Notes: generated from the sequence alone by a model not told the origin. A stretch of DNA of 64,000 nt from Pseudomonadales bacterium (GCA_002701845.1 NZXG01000061.1:243736-307735); one strand, 5' to 3'. Positions 1-8,520 are shown, counted from the first letter of the stretch. Program-made: numbers and translations.

Positions 1-552
1 CATGCTTATTTTCAAGCGGTCCATCGGGGCACCGTCCGGCAGTTGATACCCCTGGGCCTGCCGGGTTTTGTGGAATCCGAGGTGGATTATTTTCATCCCC
101 TGATGCAGCTGCTGCAGACCTTCCACGAGCCTGCCGACGGGGTTAACTATGCCCCCCTCATCAGGGCTGATCATTTACTCCAGAGCGCCGGATATAATGA
201 TGGATGCGTGGCCAGGGAAGCCTCCGCCGCCATGGGATTTGCGTTGGCGCGCGCGGGCCCGATGGCGCCGGTGGCTCCCTTTGTCGACATTCCCGAGTTT
301 TTTGACCCGGATAATTTGCTGAATCTGCCCCGCAGCACTTTGCCTTTGGCCACCAATAACCTGGCAACCGGTGGCCTGGGTCTGTTCCTGCAATTGCCGG
401 GGGATCATTACTCCAGCCTGAGCTCAGACACGCAGCTTGGATTCTTTCTCAGGGCAACGGGATCCGATCCGGGTGCTGTGATACCGAAGCCAGCCACCTC
501 ATTGGGCCGTTACGGCTGTGATCGCCGGCTGGAGCAGGGTTATAACCCCTGA
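1..552 (+). CDS. C-terminal part of a putative alpha/beta-hydrolase-fold protein (5' end outside window)
   Basis: The frame is open from the first base of the window, so the true start lies upstream; the TTG at 43 is only an internal codon. The visible ~183 residues resemble the C-terminal half of exported alpha/beta hydrolase-like proteins. There is a stretch with HPLMQLLQTFHEPADGVNYA, then a strand that would carry the acid residue, then LQLPGDHYS near the end, whose His is a plausible catalytic His. In Pseudomonas a hydrolase gene also lies near the DUF4892-prmB-aroC block, which fits the context. The substrate is unknown. The nucleophile elbow would lie outside the window, so the family call is tentative. 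Confidence 0.45.
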   Translation, partial: HAYFQAVHRGTVRQLIPLGLPGFVESEVDYFHPLMQLLQTFHEPADGVNYAPLIRADHLLQSAGYNDGCVAREASAAMGFALARAGPMAPVAPFVDIPEFFDPDNLLNLPRSTLPLATNNLATGGLGLFLQLPGDHYSSLSSDTQLGFFLRATGSDPGAVIPKPATSLGRYGCDRRLEQGYNP

Positions 553-604
553 CCAAGGTATTCGCCAAGAACTCGCCGGCGGGTCTACGTTTATTGAACA
601 CTGC

Positions 605-633
605 TTGAATCGGAGCAGGGGCTCTGCTAGTTT
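605..633 (+). promoter_or_regulatory. candidate sigma-70 promoter for the DUF4892 gene
   Basis: TTGAAT at 605-610 is separated by 17 bases from TAGTTT at 628-633, about 28 bases before the DUF4892 start codon. The -10 element is a weak match, and the spacer contains a small GAGC/GCTC inverted repeat. This is a consensus-by-eye call only. Confidence 0.3.
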
Positions 634-661
634 CCAAGTCGTTGAGCGTGAAGGAATTACC

Positions 662-1510
662 ATGAATTTATCGATGCAACGACTGGTGCTGTGCGGGCTG
701 CTGATGGCATCCGGTGCCAGCCTGGCCCTGACCACCGAACGAATTTTTCAGGACGCCAGGATCGTAGATGAAGAACGCAGTGACGATCGCCACTACCTGC
801 TGCCCCTGGGCCGGGTGAAGTATGACCGCAGCCTGGGGCGGGATGTGCCCGCCCGGTACAAACGCATGGACGGGGAGTTTGAAGCGATTGTCTGGGAGCT
901 TACCGGTGGCGAACCGTTGCCAGAGGCCAAGCAGCGGATAGACGCTCACCTGGAGGACCCCCGCTTCGAATTGTTGTTCCAGTGCCAGTCGCGGGATTGC
1001 GGTGAAAGTTTTGCCTGGGCCAACTCGGTGTTTGAAAAGCCCATTTTGTATGGTAACGACCGCAGTCAAAACCTGTGGGTGATCAAAGACGTGGGCGCGC
1101 AGGTATATCATGTGTTTTACCTGGTGGAGCGGCCCAATCGCCGCAAATATCTCTACGAGGAAACCTTTAAAGTCCCCGATCTGATACTCAGTGACTCAGT
1201 CATCAAGGAGGCCCTGGAACGGGATGGCTACCTGATTCTCGGGGAAATCCCTGTCAATGCAGCAGGGGCCCCGGAGTTCGCGGATCTGATTGAGCGCCTG
1301 AAACCCCATGTCAAAGCCGTGCCTCCCCAACTTCTGGTGATTCACCGCCACGGCAGCGCCAATCAGGTGCCCATGCTGGAACCGTTACGCAAGGCCCTGG
1401 CACAGGCCGGCATCGAGGCGCAGGTAGAGGACCTCGGCAATAGCGCCCCCCGACCCCATGCACCCGCCAGGGCCTGGTTGGAATGGGTGGACCCGGAGTG
1501 GCAGCCCTGA
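662..1510 (+). CDS. DUF4892 domain-containing exported protein
   Basis: A 282-residue protein whose ATG at 662 follows an AAGGA ribosome-binding site. The open frame extends further upstream to 518, but only the 662 start gives an N-terminal signal peptide (basic start, hydrophobic core, cleavage near ASLALT), which implies export to the periplasm. The body contains the DUF4892-type region with a CQSRDCGESFAWANSVF stretch and a C-terminal part predicted to be alpha/beta (VIHRHGS). The family's biochemical role is not known. Position directly before prmB and aroC matches the Pseudomonas order. The gene ends 60 bases before prmB and may share transcription with it. Two Cys in CQSRDC could form a disulfide; that is inference. 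Confidence 0.75.
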   Translation: MNLSMQRLVLCGLLMASGASLALTTERIFQDARIVDEERSDDRHYLLPLGRVKYDRSLGRDVPARYKRMDGEFEAIVWELTGGEPLPEAKQRIDAHLEDPRFELLFQCQSRDCGESFAWANSVFEKPILYGNDRSQNLWVIKDVGAQVYHVFYLVERPNRRKYLYEETFKVPDLILSDSVIKEALERDGYLILGEIPVNAAGAPEFADLIERLKPHVKAVPPQLLVIHRHGSANQVPMLEPLRKALAQAGIEAQVEDLGNSAPRPHAPARAWLEWVDPEWQP

Positions 1511-1570
1511 TCTGGGATCCAACCCAACAAGGGGTTAGAATGCCGCATTGACTTAAGGGGAAATCAGTCC

Positions 1571-2521
1571 ATGGCCATACCAACGGATCCCGCCCGCGAC
1601 CCTCTCAACACTGAAGAGGCCGTGACCCATCTGATCAGTGTCCGGGACTACCTGCGCTGGAGCGTCAGCCTGTTTAATGAACACGAACTGACGCTGGGTC
1701 ACGGATTCGAAGACCCCTGGGATGAGGCGGTGGCTCTGGTACTGCACACCCTGCACCTGCCCTGGGATGTGGACGCGCGGATTCAGGACGCCCGCCTGCT
1801 GCCCACGGAGCGGCGGGAGCTCTGTGCCCTGTTGCAGCGGCGAGTAATGGATCGGGTCCCCACCGCTTACCTGACTGGCGTGGCCTGGTTCGCCGGGTTG
1901 CCATTCCAGGTGGATCAACGGGTATTGATTCCCCGCTCACCCATTGGCGAACTTATTGAGCGCCAGTTTACCCCGTGGATCGAACCCGACACTGTGGAAT
2001 CCATCCTCGACATGTGCACCGGCAGCGGTTGTATCGGCATCGCCTGTGCCCAGTATTTCCCGGACGCCCAGGTGGATTGCGTGGACCTCAGTGAAGACGC
2101 CCTGGATGTGGCCGAGAATAACGTCCAGAACCTGGGTCTCGAGCAGCGGGTGAACATTATCTACTCTGACCTGTTCGAGGCCCTGGACGGACGCACCTAC
2201 GACATTATTGTCTCCAACCCGCCTTACGTGGACCAGGCGGATATGGACGCTCTGGCGGATGAATATCACCACGAGCCCCGCATGGGTCTGGAAGCCGGAG
2301 CCGATGGCCTGGACATCGTTCGGTGCATGCTGCCGGAGCTGTCCCGTCATCTTAATCCCGGTGGCATTGCGGTGATCGAAGTGGGTAATTCCTGGGCGGC
2401 GATGGAGCAGGCCTATCCCGGCGTGGGCTTTACCTGGCTGGAACTGGAGCGGGGCGGACTGGGCGTGCTGCTGTTGACCAAGGATCAGATCGATCACCAT
2501 CAAGTTGATTTTGTGCTTTAG
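1571..2521 (+). CDS. prmB: 50S ribosomal protein L3 N5-glutamine methyltransferase
   Basis: PrmB transfers a methyl group from S-adenosylmethionine to the side-chain amide of a conserved Gln in ribosomal protein L3. The 316-residue protein has the SAM-binding motif DMCTGSGCIGIA from residue 147 and the catalytic NPPY signature at 216-219, followed by VD, the usual context in PrmB. A helical N-terminal domain of about 110 residues precedes the Rossmann core. The length is typical of the family. The start ATG at 1571 follows a GGGGA ribosome-binding site. PrmC (HemK) is the close alternative, but the longer N-terminal domain and the neighbour aroC favour PrmB. Confidence 0.93.
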   Translation: MAIPTDPARDPLNTEEAVTHLISVRDYLRWSVSLFNEHELTLGHGFEDPWDEAVALVLHTLHLPWDVDARIQDARLLPTERRELCALLQRRVMDRVPTAYLTGVAWFAGLPFQVDQRVLIPRSPIGELIERQFTPWIEPDTVESILDMCTGSGCIGIACAQYFPDAQVDCVDLSEDALDVAENNVQNLGLEQRVNIIYSDLFEALDGRTYDIIVSNPPYVDQADMDALADEYHHEPRMGLEAGADGLDIVRCMLPELSRHLNPGGIAVIEVGNSWAAMEQAYPGVGFTWLELERGGLGVLLLTKDQIDHHQVDFVL

Positions 2522-2572
2522 AAAACGTTTTTAACTATCTGAAATAGAAAATAAATCATAGTCATATTTTGG

Positions 2573-2603
2573 TTGTGCAAGTTATCGGGGAGGCGAGTAT
2601 AAT
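2573..2603 (+). promoter_or_regulatory. candidate sigma-70 promoter for aroC
   Basis: A perfect TATAAT lies at 2598-2603, 37 bases before the aroC start, with TTGTGC at 2573-2578 as a weak -35 and a long 19-base spacer. The stretch 2530-2575 is AT-rich compared with its surroundings. Transcription could also continue from prmB. Confidence 0.45.
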
Positions 2604-2639
2604 GCCCCTCTCCAAGGCTATGGCAGTGCAGAGCGGATC

Positions 2640-3740
2640 ATGTCGGGAAACACCTTTGGTAAATTGTTTACGGTCACCACCTTTGGCGAAAGTCACGGTC
2701 CGGCCCTGGGTTGTATCGTGGATGGCTGTCCACCGGGGCTGTCCCTCACCGAAGCAGACCTGCAACGGGATCTGGACCGCCGCAAGCCCGGCACCTCGAA
2801 ATACACCACCCAACGCCGGGAAGACGATCAGGTGGAGATTCTTTCCGGTGTGTTTGAAGGCCAAACCACCGGCACCTCTATCGGCCTGCTGATCCGCAAT
2901 CAGGATCAGAAATCCAAAGATTACAGCAACATCAAAAACAGCTTCCGTCCGGCCCATGCGGACTACACCTATCAACAGAAATACGGCCTGCGGGATTACC
3001 GGGGCGGTGGCCGTTCCTCGGCGCGGGAAACCGCCATGCGGGTGGCCGCCGGCGCCATTGCCAAAAAGTATCTTCAACAGCAGGGCATCCAGGTCAGGGG
3101 ATACGTTTCCCAACTGGGGCCGATACGGCCCCGGGCATTTGATTGGGACGCGGTAGAGCAGAACCCGTTTTTCTGTCCGGATCCTGATGTGGTGCCACAG
3201 ATGGAAGCCCTGATCGATGAGTTGCGCCGGGATGGCAGTTCCATTGGTGCCCGGGTCACGGTGGTGGCCAGTGGCGTCATGCCCGGGTTGGGAGAGCCCG
3301 TATTCGATCGCCTGGATGCGGAGCTGGCCCATGCCCTGATGAGCATCAACGCGGTCAAAGGGGTGGAAATCGGTGCCGGTTTCCTATCTGTGACCCAGCG
3401 CGGTGAAGAGCATCGTGATGAGATCACCCCCCAGGGCTTCACCTCCAACAACGCGGGCGGCGTGTTGGGTGGCATTTCCACCGGCCAGGACATCGTCAGT
3501 CATATCGCCCTTAAGCCCACCTCCAGCCTGCGCATTCCCGGGCAGAGCATTGACATTAACGGCGCCCCCGCGGAGGTGGTCACTACCGGACGCCACGACC
3601 CCTGTGTGGGTGTCCGCGCCACTCCCATTGCCGAGGCCATGGTGGCGCTGGTCCTGATGGACCACTGGCTGCGCCATCGGGGGCAAAACGCGGATGTGGC
3701 CAGCGCCACCCCAGTGGTGCCGGGCACTGTTCAGGGGTAA
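2640..3740 (+). CDS. aroC: chorismate synthase
   Basis: AroC converts 5-enolpyruvylshikimate-3-phosphate to chorismate using reduced FMN, the last common step to aromatic amino acids. The 366-residue protein starts [20 protein letters not shown], the first family signature, with the catalytic His in GESHG. It also has the second and third signatures ([12 protein letters not shown] and [17 protein letters not shown]). The length is standard. The ATG at 2640 is the only start that gives the conserved N-terminus. The MFS gene begins at the very next base, so the two are probably translated from one message. Confidence 0.97.
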   Translation: MSGNTFGKLFTVTTFGESHGPALGCIVDGCPPGLSLTEADLQRDLDRRKPGTSKYTTQRREDDQVEILSGVFEGQTTGTSIGLLIRNQDQKSKDYSNIKNSFRPAHADYTYQQKYGLRDYRGGGRSSARETAMRVAAGAIAKKYLQQQGIQVRGYVSQLGPIRPRAFDWDAVEQNPFFCPDPDVVPQMEALIDELRRDGSSIGARVTVVASGVMPGLGEPVFDRLDAELAHALMSINAVKGVEIGAGFLSVTQRGEEHRDEITPQGFTSNNAGGVLGGISTGQDIVSHIALKPTSSLRIPGQSIDINGAPAEVVTTGRHDPCVGVRATPIAEAMVALVLMDHWLRHRGQNADVASATPVVPGTVQG

Positions 3741-4925
3741 ATGGTGCCACCCAGGATTCCTTACTGGCGGCTGTCGTCCTTCTACTTTTATTTCTTTGGT
3801 CTGTTGGGGGCTCTGCTGCCCTTCTGGGGCCTGTATCTGCGGGAGCAGGGCTTCAGTCTGGGGCAAATCGGTCAGCTGATGGCGATACTGGTGGGTACCA
3901 AGCTGGTGGCTCCCAATGCCTGGGGCTGGCTGGCGGACCATACCGGCCACCGGCTCACGGTGATCCGCTTCGGCGCGGTGCTGGCGGTACTGATTTTTGC
4001 GTTTATGTTCAGCCGGCCCGGGTTCTGGGGCATGGCGCTGGTGATGGCCGGCTTCAGTTTTTTCTGGAATGCCATACTGCCGCAGTTCGAGGTGATTACT
4101 TTGCGCCACCTGGGCCCGGCAACGGATCGCTACAGTCGGATTCGGGTCTGGGGTTCCGTGGGTTTTGTCTGCGCGGTGGTGGGGCTGGGTTGGTATTTTG
4201 ATGCTTATCCCCTCACCGGATTGCCCTATGTCGCACTCACCCTGCTGATGTTGATCGCGGTGTCCAGTTTTCTGGTACACAGCCCGGAAGGTCGCGTGGT
4301 ACAGCGGGGCAGCCTGCAGGCATTTATTGCCCATCTGCGCCAGCCCCAGGTCATCCTGTTCTTCAGTATTTGTTTCCTGATGCAGGTTTCCCACGGTCCA
4401 TACTACGCCTTCTTCTCCATCTATATGGAGGATTACGGTCACAGCAAAACCGTGATCGGCGTGCTTTGGGCCTGGGGTGTGGTGGCGGAAATCGGCGTGT
4501 TTCTGATCATGCACCGGCTGTTCCGGCGCTTCAATGTGCGTACATTGACCCTGGCCTGTCTGCTGCTGGCGGCGGGCCGCTGGCTGGTGACCGGGATGGT
4601 GCCTCAGTATCTCGGCGTTATTTTTCTGGTGCAGACAGCCCATGCGGCCACTTTCGGGGTGTTTCATGCGGTGGCGATTTATCTGATCCACCGGTTCTTT
4701 TCCAAGCCCGCCGCCGGTCAGGGCCAGGCCCTGTACAGCGCCCTCAGCTTCGGTGCCGGTGGTGCGGCGGGGGCGTATATCTCCGGCATCATAGTTGAAA
4801 ATCAGGGTGCTTCCATGGCTTACTTGATGGCCGGTCTGGCCGCTTTGCTGGCCAGTGGTCTGGCCCTGGGCCTGCGCTCGCACACAGAACAACGGGAGTT
4901 TAATGACGGATCTCAATCAGCTTAA
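3741..4925 (+). CDS. MFS transporter, HcaT/MFS_1-like family
   Basis: A 394-residue integral membrane protein with about 12 hydrophobic segments, typical of the major facilitator superfamily. The N-terminus (PYWRLSSFYFYFFGLLGALLPFWGLYLREQGFS) is characteristic of the HcaT/nucleoside-permease-like branch. A charged loop WLADHTGHRL between helices 2 and 3 corresponds to the MFS signature. Its ATG directly abuts the aroC stop, and its 3' end overlaps mtnB by 23 bases. Conserved placement between aroC and mtnB suggests a link to methionine salvage or aromatic metabolites, but the substrate cannot be read from the sequence. Confidence 0.85.
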   Translation: MVPPRIPYWRLSSFYFYFFGLLGALLPFWGLYLREQGFSLGQIGQLMAILVGTKLVAPNAWGWLADHTGHRLTVIRFGAVLAVLIFAFMFSRPGFWGMALVMAGFSFFWNAILPQFEVITLRHLGPATDRYSRIRVWGSVGFVCAVVGLGWYFDAYPLTGLPYVALTLLMLIAVSSFLVHSPEGRVVQRGSLQAFIAHLRQPQVILFFSICFLMQVSHGPYYAFFSIYMEDYGHSKTVIGVLWAWGVVAEIGVFLIMHRLFRRFNVRTLTLACLLLAAGRWLVTGMVPQYLGVIFLVQTAHAATFGVFHAVAIYLIHRFFSKPAAGQGQALYSALSFGAGGAAGAYISGIIVENQGASMAYLMAGLAALLASGLALGLRSHTEQREFNDGSQSA

Positions 4926-5517
4926 ACAAAATGTCATCGATATCGGTCGCTGGGTGGATTCCCACCATTGGTGTCCCGCCACCAGTGGCAATCTGTCCGC
5001 CCGCATCGACCAGCAGCGCATACTGATCACCGTCTCCGGCCAGGCCAAGGGCAGCCTCACCGCTGATTCGCTGATGGAAGTGGGTGCCGAGGGCAAGCCC
5101 TACGCCGCTGAACAGCGGCCGTCGGCGGAAACCCTGCTGCATACGCTGATCTACGGTCACATACCCGGCGCGCGCTATGTGATCCACACCCATTCGGTTT
5201 ACGGCACGGTATTCAGCCGGGTAATCTGGAACGGTGAAATCCGCTTCAAGAATTACGAAATGCAGAAAGCCTTCGCCGGCGTCACCTCCCATGAACAGGA
5301 GATCGTGGTACCGGTTTACGGCAACAATCAGGATATGGTGGCACTGGCCCGACAGGTGAATGAGTACCTGGCCGCGGGCCCGCAGTGCCCGGCCTTTATT
5401 TTGGCGGGACATGGCGTATACACCTGGGGCGGCTCGGTGGCGGAGGCCAAACGCCACAGCGAGGCCCTGGAATTTTTGCTGGAATGCGAATACAAAAGCT
5501 GTCTGCTTTTGAAATAG
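4903..5517 (+). CDS. mtnB: methylthioribulose-1-phosphate dehydratase
   Basis: MtnB removes water from 5-methylthioribulose 1-phosphate in the methionine salvage pathway. The 204-residue protein belongs to the class II aldolase fold. N-terminal SGNLSAR is the phosphate-binding loop, HTHSVYGTVF carries the paired metal-binding His residues, and AGHGVYTWG carries a third. I chose ATG 4903 (MTDLNQLKQ) over the upstream frame start because it has a GGGAG ribosome-binding site within the MFS gene end and matches the usual N-terminus. mtnD and mtnC follow, confirming the pathway. Confidence 0.94.
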   Translation: MTDLNQLKQNVIDIGRWVDSHHWCPATSGNLSARIDQQRILITVSGQAKGSLTADSLMEVGAEGKPYAAEQRPSAETLLHTLIYGHIPGARYVIHTHSVYGTVFSRVIWNGEIRFKNYEMQKAFAGVTSHEQEIVVPVYGNNQDMVALARQVNEYLAAGPQCPAFILAGHGVYTWGGSVAEAKRHSEALEFLLECEYKSCLLLK

Positions 5518-5560
5518 AGGTTGGAAATCGGGTTGAGAAATAGAGTTTGGAAATAGAGGA
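5514..5560 (+). repeat. short reiterated GAAATAGAG-type motif before mtnD
   Basis: The 50-base gap between mtnB and mtnD contains GAAATAGAGGTTGG, GAGAAATAGAGTTTGG and GGAAATAGAGG in succession, a roughly 20-base unit repeated about three times in degenerate form. The last copy supplies the AGAGGAAAG ribosome-binding site for mtnD. It looks like a small local duplication of a translation-initiation region. Confidence 0.5.
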
Positions 5561-5567
5561 AAGCCCA

Positions 5568-6122
5568 ATGAGCACACTGTATGTGTTTAATGATAAAAAT
5601 GCCGCCCAGGCGGATCTGGTGACGGAGGATCTGGAGCAAATTGGCGAAGTGCTCAACCGCAAGGGCATCCGCTTCGAGCAATGGCAGGCCAATGCGCCCC
5701 TGACCGACAATGCCTCCAATGACGAGATCCTGGAAGCCTACCGGGAGCCCATTGAGCGGCTGCAATCCGAAGGCGGTTACCAGGCGGTGGATGTCATCAG
5801 CATGAACCCGGACCACCCCGACAAACGGGCCATGCGCAATAAGTTTCTTGACGAGCATCGGCATTCCGAAGACGAGGTGCGGTTTTTCGTGCGCGGCGAC
5901 GGCCTGTTTTATCTGCACCTGGACGATGGGGTTTACGCGGTGCAGTGCTGTCGGGGCGATCTGATCAGTGTGCCCGCCAACACGCCCCATTGGTTCGATA
6001 TGGGGGATAACCCCCACTTTACCGCCATTCGGTTGTTTACCAACCCGGAAGGCTGGGTGGCCAATTTCACCGGGGAAAAAATTGCCGATGAATTTCCCCG
6101 TTACGAGGCGCTGGCCAAGTGA
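5568..6122 (+). CDS. mtnD: acireductone dioxygenase
   Basis: MtnD oxidises the acireductone of methionine salvage to the 2-oxo acid precursor of methionine plus formate (Fe form), or to methylthiopropionate and CO (Ni form). The 184-residue cupin contains HRHSEDEVRFF, giving the His-x-His...Glu metal ligands, and NTPHWFDMGD, giving the last His. The ATG at 5568 follows AGAGGAAAG and gives the normal MSTLYVF N-terminus; the upstream start at 5547 would add seven unconserved residues. The stop overlaps the mtnC GTG start by four bases, indicating translational coupling. Confidence 0.95.
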   Translation: MSTLYVFNDKNAAQADLVTEDLEQIGEVLNRKGIRFEQWQANAPLTDNASNDEILEAYREPIERLQSEGGYQAVDVISMNPDHPDKRAMRNKFLDEHRHSEDEVRFFVRGDGLFYLHLDDGVYAVQCCRGDLISVPANTPHWFDMGDNPHFTAIRLFTNPEGWVANFTGEKIADEFPRYEALAK

Positions 6123-6811
6123 CCATTCAAGCGATTGTCACTGATATCGAAGGCACCACCACCAGCATCGCCTTTGTGACAGAGGTGCTGTTTCCCTACG
6201 CCCGGGCCCGGATTCAAACTTTCATCGCCGCGCATCAGACCGAGCCTCAGGTGGCCGCGGAGATAGAAGCGGCGCGGCAGGAGGCCGGCGAGCCTGAAGC
6301 CAGTGTGGAACGGGTCGGCGAAATTCTGCTGCAGTGGATTGACCAGGACGCCAAGGTAACACCCCTGAAAACCCTGCAGGGCATGATCTGGCGTGCCGGG
6401 TACCAGGACGGCAGCCTGCAGGGGCATCTGTATCCGGAGGTGGCGCCGGTGTTGCGGCAATGGCATCAACAGGGAATTCAGCTCAATATCTACTCCTCCG
6501 GCTCCGAAGCTGCGCAGAAATTGCTGTTCGGGCACAGTGAGGCAGGGGATTTGACCCCTTTGTTCACGCATTTTTTCGATACCCGTATCGGTGGCAAACG
6601 GGAACCGGAATCCTATCGCCGGATTCAGCAAACCATCGCCTTAGCGGCGCCACAGATTCTGTTTCTGTCGGATGTGGTGGCAGAGTTGGACGCAGCGGCC
6701 GCCGCCGGGCTGCGTACCCTGGCTCTGGACCGCCAGTGCATTGGGGAAGGCTTTGGTAGCCATCCCCATGCCGTCCGGTTTGATCAGATTGATCTGTCCG
6801 CCCTGTGTTAG
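6119..6811 (+). CDS. mtnC: enolase-phosphatase E1 (2,3-diketo-5-methylthiopentyl-1-phosphate enolase-phosphatase)
   Basis: MtnC is a HAD-family bifunctional enzyme that enolises and then dephosphorylates diketomethylthiopentyl phosphate, giving the acireductone used by MtnD. The 230-residue protein has the HAD motif I VTDIEGTTTSIAFV at the N-terminus, motif II YSSGS around residue 125, and motif III/IV FLSDVVAELDAA near 180. It begins with GTG inside the mtnD stop and ends overlapping the next gene by seven bases, so mtnB-mtnD-mtnC and the following gene form a tightly coupled unit. Confidence 0.95.
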   Translation: MTIQAIVTDIEGTTTSIAFVTEVLFPYARARIQTFIAAHQTEPQVAAEIEAARQEAGEPEASVERVGEILLQWIDQDAKVTPLKTLQGMIWRAGYQDGSLQGHLYPEVAPVLRQWHQQGIQLNIYSSGSEAAQKLLFGHSEAGDLTPLFTHFFDTRIGGKREPESYRRIQQTIALAAPQILFLSDVVAELDAAAAAGLRTLALDRQCIGEGFGSHPHAVRFDQIDLSALC

Positions 6812-7263
6812 ATCAGCTGTTCGCTTATGGCACCCTGCAATTACCGGAGATTACGACGCTGGTGCTGGGGCGTGCCCTCTACGGCGAGCCCGCTGAACTG
6901 CCGGACTATCACTGTGGGCGGGTGGCGCGGGCGAATTTTCCCGGCATTGTTCCCAGTCCCGGAGCACGGGTCTCAGGTACGCTGTTCACGGGACTGAAAG
7001 CGGACGACTGGCCACATCTTGACCGGTACGAAGGCGAACTGTATCGCCGGGTGCAGGTGAACGTAGCGTTGACTGGCAGTGGCCAACATACCCGCAGTTG
7101 GGTTTACGTGATGGTGGGCTGGGCCCAGGATCGGGTCACCCAGGTGCCCTGGACCATTGAGTGGTATCGTCGGCAGAGTGCCCGTCGCCGTCTGACGTAC
7201 CGCAACGGACAATCAGGCCCGCCGGGCCGGCGGATAGGTTTCGTGTGTCCGCCCGTCAACTGA
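6805..7263 (+). CDS. gamma-glutamylcyclotransferase/AIG2-like family protein
   Basis: A 152-residue protein with the FAYGTLQ motif at the N-terminus that forms the substrate loop of the GGCT/AIG2 fold, and DRYEGELYRR carrying the expected acidic residue region. Family members cyclise gamma-glutamyl amines or dipeptides, but bacterial AIG2-like members are mostly uncharacterised. The start is GTG at 6805, inside mtnC, so expression is coupled to methionine salvage. The last ~25 residues (RNGQSGPPGRRIGF) are basic and unlike a conserved domain. An amine-conjugation or glutathione-related role beside sulfur salvage is speculation. Confidence 0.75.
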   Translation: MLDQLFAYGTLQLPEITTLVLGRALYGEPAELPDYHCGRVARANFPGIVPSPGARVSGTLFTGLKADDWPHLDRYEGELYRRVQVNVALTGSGQHTRSWVYVMVGWAQDRVTQVPWTIEWYRRQSARRRLTYRNGQSGPPGRRIGFVCPPVN

Positions 7264-7407
7264 AAGTCCGATGCTGACGCAACTGATGCTGACGCTACTA
7301 TAGAGCGCTGCCGCAGCTTACAACCGAATTTGGAACTATTACAGAAAATCACGTACCACCCGGACAAAGCGCACCTTGAGCCCCGGCATGGCCTTTGCAA
7401 TTGGCTC

Positions 7408-7436
7408 TGCACGGACCAATTCTGCACGGACCAATG
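7408..7436 (+). repeat. two tandem copies of a 15-base unit upstream of the channel gene
   Basis: The unit TCTGCACGGACCAAT occurs twice back to back, about 20 bases before the ion channel gene. A further short direct repeat (GATGCTGACGC twice) sits near 7270-7295. The interval 7264-7456 has no convincing gene; these small duplications and a possible leader are all I see in it. Confidence 0.55.
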
Positions 7437-7456
7437 ACGTCAAGGAGTGACCATTC

Positions 7457-8308
7457 ATGGGAGAAACCCTGTTCGCCGCACCCTGGTTGCAAGGGTTGGG
7501 CTTGGTACTGGCTACGCTGCTGATCCTGACAGTGATGCTGGATGTGTTTATCACCGTTTTCAGCCCCAACGGCGCCGGCCCTTTCACTGGATTCTGGACC
7601 GGGTGTAGCTGGAACCTGCTACTTCGTATGCACGACCGCCGACCCATTCACAGGGTGCTGTCCCACACCGGGCCGGCGTTGCTGTTTCTTACCATTTTGT
7701 TCTGGTATGGGCTGTTGACCCTGGGCTTCTGGTTCATTTTTTCGCTTTACCCCGGCTCAGTGCAGCAGAGTCCGGGGCCGCTGCCCACGTCGGCGTTGGA
7801 CAAGCTTTATTTTGTCAGCACCACGCTGTCCAGTCTGGGTTACGGTGACATGCTGCCCAACGGTTTTCCCTGGTCCGTGATCGGGACCCTCGGCACGTTC
7901 ATCAGCACCCTGGTGCTGACCATTTCCCTGTCGTATGTACTGGCGGTGCTGTCTGCCGCCATTGAGCGGCGCACGCTGGCCCGTAATATTGCGGCGCTGG
8001 GGGCCACACCGGAAGCGGTCATCGACAATGCTCATTTGAATCAGCATGCCGGCAGCAGTCCCCTGCAAAGCCACCTGATGACCCTGAGTGGTCAGATCCA
8101 TGAACAAGGGTTCAAGCAGAACGCCTATCCGATTCTGAAATTCTTTCATCCCACCAGTGCCGACAGTTCACTGACCTGCGCTTTGCTGCTGCTGGCGGAC
8201 ACCTGTTTTCTATTACGTATGGCGCATCCCGATGCGCAGCCCAGTGCCGGTGCCCTGCGGTTGGTGGAGAACGCCATCGACCATTTTCGACAAAAGAACC
8301 GGTTGTAG
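7457..8308 (+). CDS. two-TM potassium-channel-type ion channel protein, apparently truncated by an in-frame amber codon
   Basis: The 283 residues up to the TAG at 8306 contain hydrophobic segments near residues 13-35, 75-97 and 142-165. The pore region TTLSSLGYGDMLPNG has GYGD at 128-131, the K+ selectivity filter signature, so this is an Ion_trans_2-type channel in the inner membrane. A cytosolic C-terminal domain begins around residue 170. The reading frame continues without another stop for 66 codons beyond the TAG, and that extension looks like the missing end of the protein. The start ATG follows a CAAGGAG ribosome-binding site. Gating ligand unknown. Confidence 0.82.
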   Translation: MGETLFAAPWLQGLGLVLATLLILTVMLDVFITVFSPNGAGPFTGFWTGCSWNLLLRMHDRRPIHRVLSHTGPALLFLTILFWYGLLTLGFWFIFSLYPGSVQQSPGPLPTSALDKLYFVSTTLSSLGYGDMLPNGFPWSVIGTLGTFISTLVLTISLSYVLAVLSAAIERRTLARNIAALGATPEAVIDNAHLNQHAGSSPLQSHLMTLSGQIHEQGFKQNAYPILKFFHPTSADSSLTCALLLLADTCFLLRMAHPDAQPSAGALRLVENAIDHFRQKNRL

Positions 8309-8506
8309 GGATCACCCCGTGTGGCCATCGCCCAGGATCACCAGATGCGCGAGCTGCTGGCGACAGTAGCGTCGATGGATTCCGCCATGCAGGGGGGCAA
8401 AGCGAGCGTCAGCACCGTGGAAAGTTACCGCCAGGCCCGCAAAAAACTACTGGAACTCTGTCATGATGATGGCTGGTATCCGCGCTTGTCCCGGCCGGGC
8501 CTTTAA
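8309..8506 (+). pseudogene. in-frame 3' continuation of the ion channel gene after the TAG at 8306-8308
   Basis: Same frame as the channel gene, open from 8309 to the TAA at 8504-8506, encoding 65 residues that end in RKKLLELCHDDGWYPRLSRPGL. As I recall, related channel proteins are near 340-350 residues and end in an Arg/Leu-rich helix followed by a GW motif. With the amber codon read as a sense codon the product would be about 349 residues. A GTG at 8321 could start a separate 61-residue peptide, but it has no convincing ribosome-binding site. Best read as the separated tail of one gene. Confidence 0.6.
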
Positions 8507-8520
8507 CCAGGCCATCGCCA

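Noticed and set aside
3384..4916. 510-residue minus-strand open frame opposite aroC and the MFS gene
   Set aside because: It lies wholly antisense to two well-recognised genes, is full of His/Gln/Pro from codon complement bias, and shows no domain.
8321..8506. Independent 61-residue gene starting at GTG 8321
   Set aside because: It is in the same frame as the channel gene, with no clear ribosome-binding site, and is better explained as that gene's tail.
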